In this document: piece by piece, positions 8,461 through 15,713 of the stretch
Layout of the letters: every line of letters begins with the position of its first letter
How positions within the stretch are numbered: the first letter of the stretch is position 1
NCBI GenBank assembly: GCA_028876655.1
Contig: JAGWRA010000148.1
Location: forward strand, 1-51,425
DNA length: 51,425 nt
Source: Acidobacteriota bacterium
Lineage (GTDB): Bacteria; Acidobacteriota; Vicinamibacteria; Vicinamibacterales; CAVVIG01
Direction: 5' to 3'
Position numbers and translations under genes: made by a program
Notes under the pieces: generated by a model
Databases searched by the model: none
What the model saw: only the letters and a program-made list of their open reading frames with translations
What the model was told of the DNA's origin: nothing

Positions 8461-8688
8461 ATGCGGACAACGCTCGATATCGACGACGACGTGCTACAGA
8501 CGGCGAAGGAACTGGCCGCCCTGCAGCGCAGTTCGGCCGGCAAGGTGCTGTCAGACTTGGCAAGACAGGCGCTGAGGCCGTCCTCGACGGCCCGGGTCCG
8601 GAACGGGGTGCCGCTGCTGCCACGCCGGCGCGCCGGCGCGGCCCGGCCGACGATGAAGCGGGTCAACGAACTGCGGGACGAGCCGTGA
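8461..8688 (+). CDS. vapB: VapB-type ribbon-helix-helix antitoxin
   Basis: The 75-residue protein starts at the ATG at 8461: MRTTLDIDDDVLQTAKELAA, then SAGKVLSDLARQAL. This is the short beta strand plus two helices of a ribbon-helix-helix DNA-binding domain typical of VapB (DUF2191-like) antitoxins. The basic C-terminal tail should wrap the toxin. Its stop TGA overlaps the GTG start of the toxin by 4 bases, so the two are translationally coupled. Upstream, TTGACA at 8427 and a TGATGCG tandem repeat (8435-8448) may form a promoter-operator bound by the VapBC complex. Confidence 0.85.
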   Translation: MRTTLDIDDDVLQTAKELAALQRSSAGKVLSDLARQALRPSSTARVRNGVPLLPRRRAGAARPTMKRVNELRDEP

Positions 8689-9128
8689 GCGGCGTAGGGC
8701 TGCTCGATGTCAACGTGCTGGTCGCGCTGTTCGATCCCGACCACGTGCACCACGAAGTCGCCCACGACTGGTTCTCTGACAACCGGCCGGCCGGATGGGC
8801 CACCTGCCCCCTCACCGAGAACGGCTTTGTTCGCGTCGTGTCGAATGCGGCGTACGGTAGCCCGGTCGGCGGCCCGGCGGCGGTCATCGAGCTGTTCCGA
8901 AAGTTCTGCGCGAGCAAGGAACATCAGTTCTGGCCCGACTCGGTGTCGCTCAACGACGGCGACCTCTTCAACACGAGTCGGTTCACCAGCCACCGGCATC
9001 TCACCGACATCTATCTGCTCGGGTTGGCGGTCAAACATCGCGGCCGTCTCGTCACGTTCGACCGCACCATTCCCGCCAACGCGGTCAAGGGCGGGACCGA
9101 TGCCCTCCAGGTAGTGGCTCCGGTGTAG
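8685..9128 (+). CDS. vapC: VapC-type PIN-domain toxin ribonuclease
   Basis: The 147-residue protein starts with GTG at 8685 and overlaps vapB by four bases. PIN-domain acidic residues are visible: Asp in LLDVNVLVALF near the N terminus, Glu in CPLTENGFVRV, Asp in HRHLTDIYLLGLAV, and Asp in LVTFDRTIP. These would bind Mg for RNA cleavage. VapC toxins cut tRNA or rRNA and are neutralised by VapB. The length is normal for the family and the ORF is intact, so the toxin is probably functional. The target RNA cannot be read from sequence. Confidence 0.9.
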   Translation: MSGVGLLDVNVLVALFDPDHVHHEVAHDWFSDNRPAGWATCPLTENGFVRVVSNAAYGSPVGGPAAVIELFRKFCASKEHQFWPDSVSLNDGDLFNTSRFTSHRHLTDIYLLGLAVKHRGRLVTFDRTIPANAVKGGTDALQVVAPV

Positions 9129-9186
9129 TCGCCAGGGCGGCACGTCTACAATAGATGTAAGTGCGCCCGAACGGCGTCGCTTGTCC

Positions 9187-9609
9187 ATGTCCGACCTCAC
9201 AGTCCTCTACGACGGCGGCTGCAGCCTGTGCCGCGCGAGCGCGCGGCGGCTGCGGCAGATCGATCGCGGCGGACGGGTCGAGCTGGTCGACCTGCACGAG
9301 CCTGGCGCCACAGCCCGCTTCCCGCAGGTCGATCGCGAGGAAGCGCTCAGGTGGATGCAGGCCGTCGACGCGCAGGGACGCGTCTACTCCGGCGCCGATG
9401 CGTGGGCGCGGATCGGCCTCGCGCTGCCGGGCTGGAAGCTGGTCGCCTGGCTGCTGCTCGTCCCGGGCATCCACGCCGTGGCCCGCGCGGCCTACGCCTG
9501 GGTCGCCCGCAACCGCTACCGCTGGAACCGCGAGATCTGCGCCGACGGCTCGTGCGCCGTCCACCTGGGTCAGCCCTCCACGCCCGGCCGCGAACGCCAT
9601 CGCTCGTAA
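9187..9609 (+). CDS. DCC-family (DUF393) thiol-disulfide oxidoreductase
   Basis: The 140-residue protein starts at the ATG at 9187 (a TTG two codons upstream is less likely). The N terminus has the family signature YDGGCSLCRASARRL, where the CxxC pair sits on the thioredoxin-like helix. The middle EALRWMQAVDAQGRVYSGADA segment is also standard for the family. A hydrophobic stretch follows (about residues 80-105, WLLLVPGIHAVARAAYAWVA). DCC proteins are often encoded beside HTTM or lipase-maturation-factor membrane proteins, and here the next gene is exactly that. Joint work on disulfide formation in secreted proteins is an inference. A -10-like TACAAT lies 34 bases upstream at 9147. Confidence 0.88.
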   Translation: MSDLTVLYDGGCSLCRASARRLRQIDRGGRVELVDLHEPGATARFPQVDREEALRWMQAVDAQGRVYSGADAWARIGLALPGWKLVAWLLLVPGIHAVARAAYAWVARNRYRWNREICADGSCAVHLGQPSTPGRERHRS

Positions 9610-9636
9610 GGGAACGCGCCGGCCGCGGCCCCTCCT

Positions 9637-9642
9637 TATAAT
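9637..9642 (+). promoter_or_regulatory. Candidate -10 element (TATAAT)
   Basis: A perfect TATAAT sits 11 bases before the ATG at 9654, in otherwise extremely GC-rich sequence. No convincing -35 box is present at 16-18 bases spacing. If used, transcription would start at or very near the start codon, giving a leaderless or near-leaderless mRNA for the lipase-maturation-factor gene. Similar TACAAT elements occur at 9147-9152 and 11229-11234. Confidence 0.4.
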
Positions 9643-9653
9643 GACGGGCGTCG

Positions 9654-11210
9654 ATGCGCGTGACGGCCGCCTTCCGCTGGCTGTGCGATCCCGCGTCCGG
9701 CGCTGCCGATCGGCTGGTGCCGCGCTGGCTGTTCCTGCGCGCGCTCGGCCTCATCTATTTCTCCGCGTTCTTCTCGCTCCTCTTCCAGATCCGCGGCCTG
9801 ATCGGTCCCGACGGCCTGCTGCCTGCCGCCACCTACCTGCCGGCCGTCAGCCGCGCTATGGGCGCCGCCCGCGTCTGGTACGCGCCGACGCTGCTCTGGC
9901 TCTCGACGGGCAACGCCGCCCTGATGCTCCTCTGCGGGGCGGGCCTGATCGCCTCGCTGCTGCTCGTCCTGAACATCTGGCCCCGGGGGATGCTGGCGAT
10001 CTGCTTCCTCGCCTTCCTCTCCTTCGTGACGGCCGCGCAGGACTTCTCCAGCTACCAGTCCGACGGCATGCTGCTGGCTGCGGGCCTGCTCGCCCTGCTG
10101 CTCGCGCCGCCCGGCCTGCGGCCCGGATGGGGCGCCGACCGTCCACCGGCGCGCGCGCCGCTCTTCCTGCTGCTCTGGGAATGGTTCCGGATCTACTTCG
10201 AATCGGGGGTGGCGAAGCTGGGAGGCGACCCGGAGTGGCGGCACCTCACGGCGATGGACCATTACTATCAGAACGGTCCGCTGCCGACCTGGATCGGCTG
10301 GTACGTCCAGCAGCTCCCGCACACGTTTCATGCAGCCACGGCGCTCGCCACGCTCGTCCTCGAGCTCGGCCTGGTGTTCCTGCTCTTCCTGCCGCGCCGA
10401 TTCCGGATCGCCGCCTTCTGCATCGCCACGCCGTGGCAGATCGGCGTCATCCTGACCGCCAACTACGCGTTCCTGAACTACCTCGTGCTCGTCCTCGGCG
10501 TCCTGCTGCTCGACGACCGCCTGCTCGCGCGGGTCCTGCCGGCGTCCTGGAGACCAGGGGTGACCGCACCGCCCCCACCCGGTCCACTCTCGCGTGGCGC
10601 GGCCCTGCGGCTCTCGCTGTCGGCAGTCCTGGTCGCCTGGCTGGGTTACGCCACCACCGTCCCTCTGATCTGGATGCTGGGCGCCGACCTCCCGCTGCCC
10701 GCCGCTCCCATCCGCGTGCTGGAGCCGTTCCGCGTCGCGAACTCCTACGGCCTGTTCGGGCGGATGACGCGCGGCCGCTACGAGATCGAGTTCCAGGGAT
10801 CGAACGACGGGATCACGTGGACGGCCTATCCCTTCCGCTTCAAGCCGCAGGCGCTGAACGCGGCGCCGGGCATCTACGCGCCCTATCAGCCACGCTTCGA
10901 CTGGAACCTCTGGTTCGCCTCACTCGGGAACTGGCGGGACTACCCGTTCGTGGTCCGCACCGAGGAACTGCTGCTGCAGAACGACCCGGACGTGCTGGCC
11001 CTGTTCGCCGGCAATCCCTTCCCCGGCGCGCCGCCGCGGGAGGTCCGCGCGGAGCTCTGGCAGTACTGGTTCACCACGCCCGCCGAACGGCGGACGACCG
11101 GCGACTGGTGGCGGCGCACGTTGCTCGGCCTGTACGCCCCCGAGCTGACCCACGACGCCAACGGCCGGATCTCGGTCGTCGCCTGGCCGGCGCTCCCGCC
11201 CCGCGAGTAG
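9654..11210 (+). CDS. Lipase maturation factor family membrane protein
   Basis: The 518-residue protein begins MRVTAAFRWLCDPASGAADR and is strongly hydrophobic, with about 8-10 membrane segments through residue 360. Landmarks of the LMF family (related to HTTM) are RALGLIYFSAFFSLLFQ, IGPDGLLPA, the WEWFRIYFESGVAKLGGDPEW block, and NDGITWTAYPFRFKPQ followed by YAPYQPRFDWNLWFASLG. The last block belongs to the soluble C-terminal domain. In animals LMF1 helps fold lipases in the ER. The bacterial role is unproven and is probably secreted-protein folding in the inner membrane. It follows the DCC thiol oxidoreductase gene by 44 bases, which supports a shared disulfide-related job. Confidence 0.9.
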   Translation: MRVTAAFRWLCDPASGAADRLVPRWLFLRALGLIYFSAFFSLLFQIRGLIGPDGLLPAATYLPAVSRAMGAARVWYAPTLLWLSTGNAALMLLCGAGLIASLLLVLNIWPRGMLAICFLAFLSFVTAAQDFSSYQSDGMLLAAGLLALLLAPPGLRPGWGADRPPARAPLFLLLWEWFRIYFESGVAKLGGDPEWRHLTAMDHYYQNGPLPTWIGWYVQQLPHTFHAATALATLVLELGLVFLLFLPRRFRIAAFCIATPWQIGVILTANYAFLNYLVLVLGVLLLDDRLLARVLPASWRPGVTAPPPPGPLSRGAALRLSLSAVLVAWLGYATTVPLIWMLGADLPLPAAPIRVLEPFRVANSYGLFGRMTRGRYEIEFQGSNDGITWTAYPFRFKPQALNAAPGIYAPYQPRFDWNLWFASLGNWRDYPFVVRTEELLLQNDPDVLALFAGNPFPGAPPREVRAELWQYWFTTPAERRTTGDWWRRTLLGLYAPELTHDANGRISVVAWPALPPRE

Positions 11211-11228
11211 TCGCCGGGCCCGGCATGC

Positions 11229-11234
11229 TACAAT
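11229..11234 (+). promoter_or_regulatory. Candidate -10 element (TACAAT) for the ABC-F gene
   Basis: The sequence GCTACAATAATG follows a GC-rich tract and precedes the start at 11300 by about 65 bases. The leader between them holds alternative short stems, GGCCG/CGGCC (11266-11281) and GGCCC/GGGCC. ABC-F genes sometimes use attenuating leaders, but nothing here proves attenuation. A -35 box is not evident. Confidence 0.35.
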
Positions 11235-11299
11235 AATGAGTTCATCGTCCGGAGTTTCGGCCGGGTGTACGGCCCTGGGCCAGGAGTCAGGTTCCTCAG

Positions 11300-12898
11300 A
11301 TGATCGCAGTCAACAACGTCTCGATGCGCTACGGCTCGAAGGTGCTCTTCGAGGACGTCACGACCACCTTCTTCGCCGGGCGGCGGTACGGCCTCACGGG
11401 GCCGAACGGCGCCGGGAAGTCGACGTTCATGAACCTGCTCACGGGCGAGCTCACGCCGCAGCAAGGCACGGTCACGCGCCCTGCGAAGCTCGGCATCCTG
11501 CGGCAGGACCAGTTCGCCTTCGACCGGTTCCGCGTCATCGACACGGTCATCATGGGGAACGCGCGGCTCTGGGAGGCGCTCGAGGAGCGCGAGCGGCTCT
11601 ACGCGAAGGAGTCGATGACCGAGGCCGACGGCATGCGGCTGGGCGAACTCGAGGGGATCGTCGGCGAAGAGGACGGCTACACCGCCGAGAGCGACGCCGC
11701 GATCCTGCTCCAGGGGCTCGATATCCCCGATGCCCTGCACGAGCGGACGATGTCGGAGCTGCAGGGCGGGCAGAAGGTGCGCGTGCTGCTGGCGCAGGCG
11801 CTGTTCGGGCATCCGCAGGCGCTGCTGCTGGACGAGCCGACGAACCACCTCGACCTCGACTCGATCCACTGGCTGCAGGACTTCCTCGTCCGCTACGACG
11901 GCACGCTCATCGTCATCTCGCACGATCGCCACTTCCTGAACGCGGTCTGCACGCACACGGCGGACATCGACTACGAGACGATCATCACCTACACGGGCGG
12001 CTACGACGACATGGTCCTCGCCAAGACGCAGACGCGCGCCCGCGTCGAGGCGGACAATGCACAGCGCGAGAAGAAGATCGCGCAGCTGAACGATTTCATC
12101 GCGCGGTTCGCGGCCGGCACGCGGGCCAGTCAGGTGACGTCGCGCCGCAAGGAGGTCGAGCGCCTGCAGACGACCGAACTCGCCCGCTCGAACATCCAGC
12201 GGCCGTACATCAAGTTCACGATGAACCGGCCCTCGGGCCGCATGGCGCTCGAGTGCGAAGGGGTGTCGAAGGGCTACGACGGGACGCCGGTCGTCTCGGG
12301 CTTCAGCGCGCTGGTCAACCGGGGCGACAAGATCGTGCTCGTCGGCCGCAACGGCCTCGGCAAGACGACGCTGCTGAAGGCGCTGCTGTCGGACGCCCCG
12401 AACCTGCCGGCCGCGCCCGGGGATCTGGACGCCGGGACCATCCGCTGGGGACACGAGGTCTCGATCGGCTACTTCCCGCAGGATCATACGGGCGCCATCG
12501 AGAAGGGGCTCACCGTCGTCGAGTGGCTGCACCGGTTCGACCCGGAGGCGGCGCGCCAGGACATCCACGGCCTGCTGGGCCAGATGCTGTTCAGCGGCGA
12601 GGATGGCTACAAGCCGACCGACGCGCTGTCGGGCGGCGAGACGGCCCGGCTGCTCTTCTGCCGCATCATGCTGCAGAAGCCGAACGTGCTGGTGCTCGAC
12701 GAGCCGACGAACCACCTCGACCTCGAGTCGATCAACGCGCTGAACGTGGCGCTGCAGAAGTTCGAGGGGACGGTGCTGCTGGTCACCCACGACCAGGACG
12801 TGATGGAAGAGGTCGGCACGCGCGTCTGGCACTTCGACGGCGGCCGCATCCACGACTTCAAGGGAACCTACGAGGAGTTCGCGGCCTCGCTGGTCTAG
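11300..12898 (+). CDS. ABC-F family ATPase, YbiT/EttA-like
   Basis: The 532-residue soluble protein has two ATP-binding cassettes. Cassette 1 shows GPNGAGKST, a degenerate signature (SELQGGQKVRV) and LLLDEPTNHLDLDSI. Cassette 2 shows GRNGLGKTT, LSGGETARLLF and VLVLDEPTNHLDLES. Between them lies the ABC-F linker (ERKI-like stretch around QREKKIAQLNDFIARF, then SRRKEVERLQ) that reaches toward the ribosomal P site. Length and the first-cassette signature favour YbiT over EttA. The likely role is ATP-dependent modulation of stalled or idle ribosomes. It is not an exporter, since no membrane domain is present. It is a second ABC-F in this window, distinct from uup because the C-terminal coiled coil is absent. 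Confidence 0.92.
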   Translation: MIAVNNVSMRYGSKVLFEDVTTTFFAGRRYGLTGPNGAGKSTFMNLLTGELTPQQGTVTRPAKLGILRQDQFAFDRFRVIDTVIMGNARLWEALEERERLYAKESMTEADGMRLGELEGIVGEEDGYTAESDAAILLQGLDIPDALHERTMSELQGGQKVRVLLAQALFGHPQALLLDEPTNHLDLDSIHWLQDFLVRYDGTLIVISHDRHFLNAVCTHTADIDYETIITYTGGYDDMVLAKTQTRARVEADNAQREKKIAQLNDFIARFAAGTRASQVTSRRKEVERLQTTELARSNIQRPYIKFTMNRPSGRMALECEGVSKGYDGTPVVSGFSALVNRGDKIVLVGRNGLGKTTLLKALLSDAPNLPAAPGDLDAGTIRWGHEVSIGYFPQDHTGAIEKGLTVVEWLHRFDPEAARQDIHGLLGQMLFSGEDGYKPTDALSGGETARLLFCRIMLQKPNVLVLDEPTNHLDLESINALNVALQKFEGTVLLVTHDQDVMEEVGTRVWHFDGGRIHDFKGTYEEFAASLV

Positions 12899-12955
12899 CC
12901 GGCCCGCGCCCTCGGCGCCGGCCAGGTCGCGACGGGCGCGGAGGCGACTGACGCC

Positions 12956-14269
12956 GTGACCGGATCCGGGATCGTCGACGTCGCGATCGTGGGGGCGGGC
13001 GCAGCCGGGCTGGCGACGGCCATCTTCACGTGCCGGCTGGATTCCGGCGTGACGGTCGCCCTGCTCGACGGCGCCACGAAGCCCGGCGCCAAGATCCTCG
13101 TCAGCGGCGGCTCGCGCTGCAACGTCACCAACACCACCGTGACGGAGGCCGACTTCCAGGGCGGCCGCCGCGCCATCATCCGCCGCATCCTGCGCGCCTT
13201 CCCGGTCCCCGACACCATCGCCTTCTTCGACGAGATCGGCGTCCCCTTGCACGAGGAGGCCGGCGGCAAGCTGTTCCCCGACAGCCACCGCTCGCGAGAC
13301 GTCCTCGATGCGCTGCTGCGGGAAGCGGCCGCGCGCGGCACACCCGTGCAGACCGGCCACCGGGTCCACGCCATCGAACGGACCGCGGACGGGTTCCGCC
13401 TCACCACCTCGCAGGGCCCGCTCGCGGCCCGCGCTGTGGTGCTGGCGACCGGCGGCCGCTCGCTGCCGAAGAGCGGCAGCGACGGCGCCGGCCTCGACAT
13501 GGCCGGCGCGCTCGGCCACACGATCGTTCCGACCACGCCGGCGCTCGTCCCGATGGTGCTGGCGCCGGGCGCCGAGGCGATTCACGAGCGGTTGAGCGGT
13601 GTCGCCCTGGAGGCGGAACTGACGCTGCGCGTCGGCGGCGCCGTGACGATCCGCCTGCGTGGAGCGCTCCTCTGGACGCATTTCGGGATCAGCGGCCCCG
13701 TCGCGCTGGACATGTCCCGCCACTGGCTGCGCGCCCGGCTCGACGGCCATCCCGCCGCGCTGACCGCGTCGTTCTGCCCGGGCGAGTCCTTCGACGCGCT
13801 CGATGCGCGATGGACGCGGCTGGCGGCGGAACGGCCGAAGGCGTCGCTGCACAACACCCTGGCCGGGTTCCTGCCGGCATCGATGGCGTCGGTACTGCTG
13901 GATCGCCTCGCACTCGCGCCGGACACGCCGCTCGCCCACCTGTCGCGCGACGCGCGGCGCCGCCTGGTCCACGCGCTGGTCGAATGGCCGCTGGAGGTGA
14001 CCGGCACGCGCGGCTACGCCTACGCCGAGGTGACCGCCGGCGGCGTCGCACTCGAAGAGATCAACCCGTCGACCCTGGAGTCCCGGGTCTGCCCCGGGCT
14101 GTTCCTGGTCGGCGAGGTCCTGGACGTCGACGGCCGGATCGGGGGGTTCAACTTCCAGTGGGCCTGGTCGAGCGCGTACGTCGCAGCGCGCGGGTTGGCG
14201 CGGCGCCGGGCCCGTCATATGATCGCCTCCCGGCCCCCGGCCGCCGGTCCTGATGATGCTGTTTCCTGA
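12956..14269 (+). CDS. BaiN/RdsA-type (HI0933 family) FAD-dependent oxidoreductase
   Basis: The 437-residue flavoprotein has a GTG start at 12956. The N-terminal dinucleotide motif is IVGAGAAGLATAIF. The HI0933 family signature PGAKILVSGGSRCNVTNT follows at about residues 42-59. A second FAD motif, LATGGRSLPKSGSDGAG, comes later. The C-terminal block ends VDGRIGGFNFQWAWSSAYVAA, which closes the FAD site. Family members include BaiN, with proposed bile-acid-type reductase activity; most are uncharacterised. The last 17 bases overlap the start of the aldolase gene, so translation is probably coupled. The substrate is not deducible. Confidence 0.9.
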   Translation: MTGSGIVDVAIVGAGAAGLATAIFTCRLDSGVTVALLDGATKPGAKILVSGGSRCNVTNTTVTEADFQGGRRAIIRRILRAFPVPDTIAFFDEIGVPLHEEAGGKLFPDSHRSRDVLDALLREAAARGTPVQTGHRVHAIERTADGFRLTTSQGPLAARAVVLATGGRSLPKSGSDGAGLDMAGALGHTIVPTTPALVPMVLAPGAEAIHERLSGVALEAELTLRVGGAVTIRLRGALLWTHFGISGPVALDMSRHWLRARLDGHPAALTASFCPGESFDALDARWTRLAAERPKASLHNTLAGFLPASMASVLLDRLALAPDTPLAHLSRDARRRLVHALVEWPLEVTGTRGYAYAEVTAGGVALEEINPSTLESRVCPGLFLVGEVLDVDGRIGGFNFQWAWSSAYVAARGLARRRARHMIASRPPAAGPDDAVS

Positions 14270-15002
14270 ACGCCTGCGCTCCGGCGCACGACTCGTCGCC
14301 ACCTTCTCGATGATCGACTCGCCAGCCATCGTCGAGCTGCTGGCGTCGGCCGGCTTCGACGCCGTCGTGCTCGACACCGAGCACGGCCCGATCGGCCCCG
14401 AGACGCTGAACGTGCTGATCCCGGCCGCCCGCGCAGCCGGCATCGCCCCGCTCGTGCGGGTCCGCACGAACGACCCGTCGCTGATCGGCGGCGCGCTCGA
14501 CGTCGGCGCCGCCGCCGTCGTCGTGCCGCAGATCGACTCGGGTGCCGCGGCCGCCGCAGCCGTGGCGGCCGCGCGGTTCGGTCCCGAGGGATCGCGCGGC
14601 GCCAACCCGTACGTGCGTGCGGCCGGCTACCACGGCGACGCCGGCTGGTTCGCCCGCGCGAACCGGGAGATCGCCGTGCTGCTGATGGTGGAAGGCACCG
14701 GCGGGATTGCCGCCCTGCCCGAGATCCTCGCCACGCCGGGCGTCGACGCGATCTTCATCGGCCCGTTCGACCTGTCGCAGGCCATGGGGGTCCCGGGACA
14801 GGTCGAGCACCCCGACGTGCTCGCGCGCATCACCGCCATCGTCGCCGAGGCCGGCGCACGCGGCGTGGCCACGGCCGTCTTCGCGCCGACCCCCGCGCTC
14901 GCGCGGCGGTGGTTCGAACTCGGCGCCCGTCTGGTCGCACTCGGGTTCGACACGGCGCTGGCGCTCGACGGCTTCCGCGCCGCGCGCCAGGGGCTCGACT
15001 GA
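14253..15002 (+). CDS. HpcH/HpaI-family 2-keto-3-deoxy acid aldolase
   Basis: The 249-residue protein has a TIM-barrel fold of the class II HpcH/HpaI aldolases, which cleave 2-keto-3-deoxy sugar acids or 4-hydroxy-2-oxo-heptanedioate to pyruvate (or tartronate semialdehyde) plus an aldehyde. Motifs are VVLDTEHGPIG (catalytic and divalent-metal region), VRVRTNDP, VVVPQIDSG, the metal-ligand Glu in LMVEGTGG, and IFIGPFDLSQAMGVPGQ. Two adjacent ATG codons (14253 and 14256) lie inside the end of the upstream flavoprotein gene. No sugar-acid or aromatic-catabolism genes are nearby, so the substrate is open. Confidence 0.92.
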   Translation: MMLFPERLRSGARLVATFSMIDSPAIVELLASAGFDAVVLDTEHGPIGPETLNVLIPAARAAGIAPLVRVRTNDPSLIGGALDVGAAAVVVPQIDSGAAAAAAVAAARFGPEGSRGANPYVRAAGYHGDAGWFARANREIAVLLMVEGTGGIAALPEILATPGVDAIFIGPFDLSQAMGVPGQVEHPDVLARITAIVAEAGARGVATAVFAPTPALARRWFELGARLVALGFDTALALDGFRAARQGLD

Positions 15003-15260
15003 CCGCGGCCCGATTGCCCTCCACGTCACGCGGCACGATTTCCACGTCGAACTTACACGATTACCCGGTTCCCCACGGGCGCCACGGCCGCAGACATGGC
15101 CGTTCGCGCCGCCGTCGGCCACCGCTCGACGGGCGCGCCGCTGGCATCGCCTTTGCCCTCCCTGCCTGCGACGGCGGCGTTCGTCCTCTGCCCGGCACCC
15201 GGCCGTGACGGAACCGTGCCCTGCCGTGCGGCACGGCACCAGACGATCAGGGAGGCTGCC

Positions 15261-15638
15261 ATGATGACGGTGACGACCGTGTCGAAGGCGCGCGTCGCGG
15301 GCAAGGCGTGTCACGTGATTGGCGCGAGCCTCGCGATCTTCCTCGGCGTCGACGCGATCGGCGCGCTGGACGATCTCCTGTCCCTCGGCGCGGATCGCGC
15401 GGCGCCGGGCCTGACGTTCGTCGCGTACTTCCTGGCCTGCGTCCTCACGCTGGTCGTCGCCCTGGTCGCGCTGCTGCTGCTGACGATGCTGGAAGGCGTG
15501 GCGTTTGCGGCGGTGCGACGGGAACCGCAATCTCCGGAGCAACGGCGCCGCGAGTGGCACCTGGCGCTGCTGTGGGCCGCGGTCCCCGCCTGCGCGTTGC
15601 TGGGCCTGGCGGCGGTGAACGCGTGGTGGGGATGGTAG
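15261..15638 (+). CDS. Small integral membrane protein, unknown
   Basis: The start is set at the ATG at 15261 because GGGAGG precedes it by five bases. The frame extends upstream, but that part reads like non-coding sequence. The 125-residue product MMTVTTVSKARVAGKACHVI has three hydrophobic segments (about residues 15-33, 45-72 and 95-118) with a charged cytoplasmic-looking loop RREPQSPEQRRREW between the last two. I do not recognise the family. It converges with the metallo-beta-lactamase gene and is followed by a strong hairpin at 15654-15681. The preceding 258 bases (15003-15260) show no gene or structure I can support. Confidence 0.65.
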   Translation: MMTVTTVSKARVAGKACHVIGASLAIFLGVDAIGALDDLLSLGADRAAPGLTFVAYFLACVLTLVVALVALLLLTMLEGVAFAAVRREPQSPEQRRREWHLALLWAAVPACALLGLAAVNAWWGW

Positions 15639-15653
15639 GCGGGAAACGACGAA

Positions 15654-15681
15654 GGGCCGGACGGCTGACGCCGCCCGGCCC
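15654..15681. terminator. Bidirectional terminator hairpin between convergent genes
   Basis: GGGCCGG (15654-15660) pairs with CCGGCCC (15675-15681), and inside it CGGC (15662-15665) pairs with GCCG (15670-15673) around the tetraloop TGAC, with a single A/C mismatch between the two stems. It lies between the stop at 15638 and the opposing stop at 15714. There is no U-run on either side, so termination efficiency is uncertain. Confidence 0.6.
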
Positions 15682-15713
15682 CCCTCCTCCTCCGGTGAAC
15701 TCCGCCGGTCAGC

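Noticed and set aside
11236-11299. Leader ORF or attenuator for the ABC-F gene
   Set aside because: An ATG at 11236 exists, but its frame does not stop before the main gene and reads on as a shadow. The small stems are too weak to claim attenuation.
11228-14605. Very long minus-strand open frame (1125 codons)
   Set aside because: It is antisense to the ABC-F, BaiN and aldolase genes and is rich in Arg, His, Asp and Gly with no domain. Such frames are expected at this GC content.
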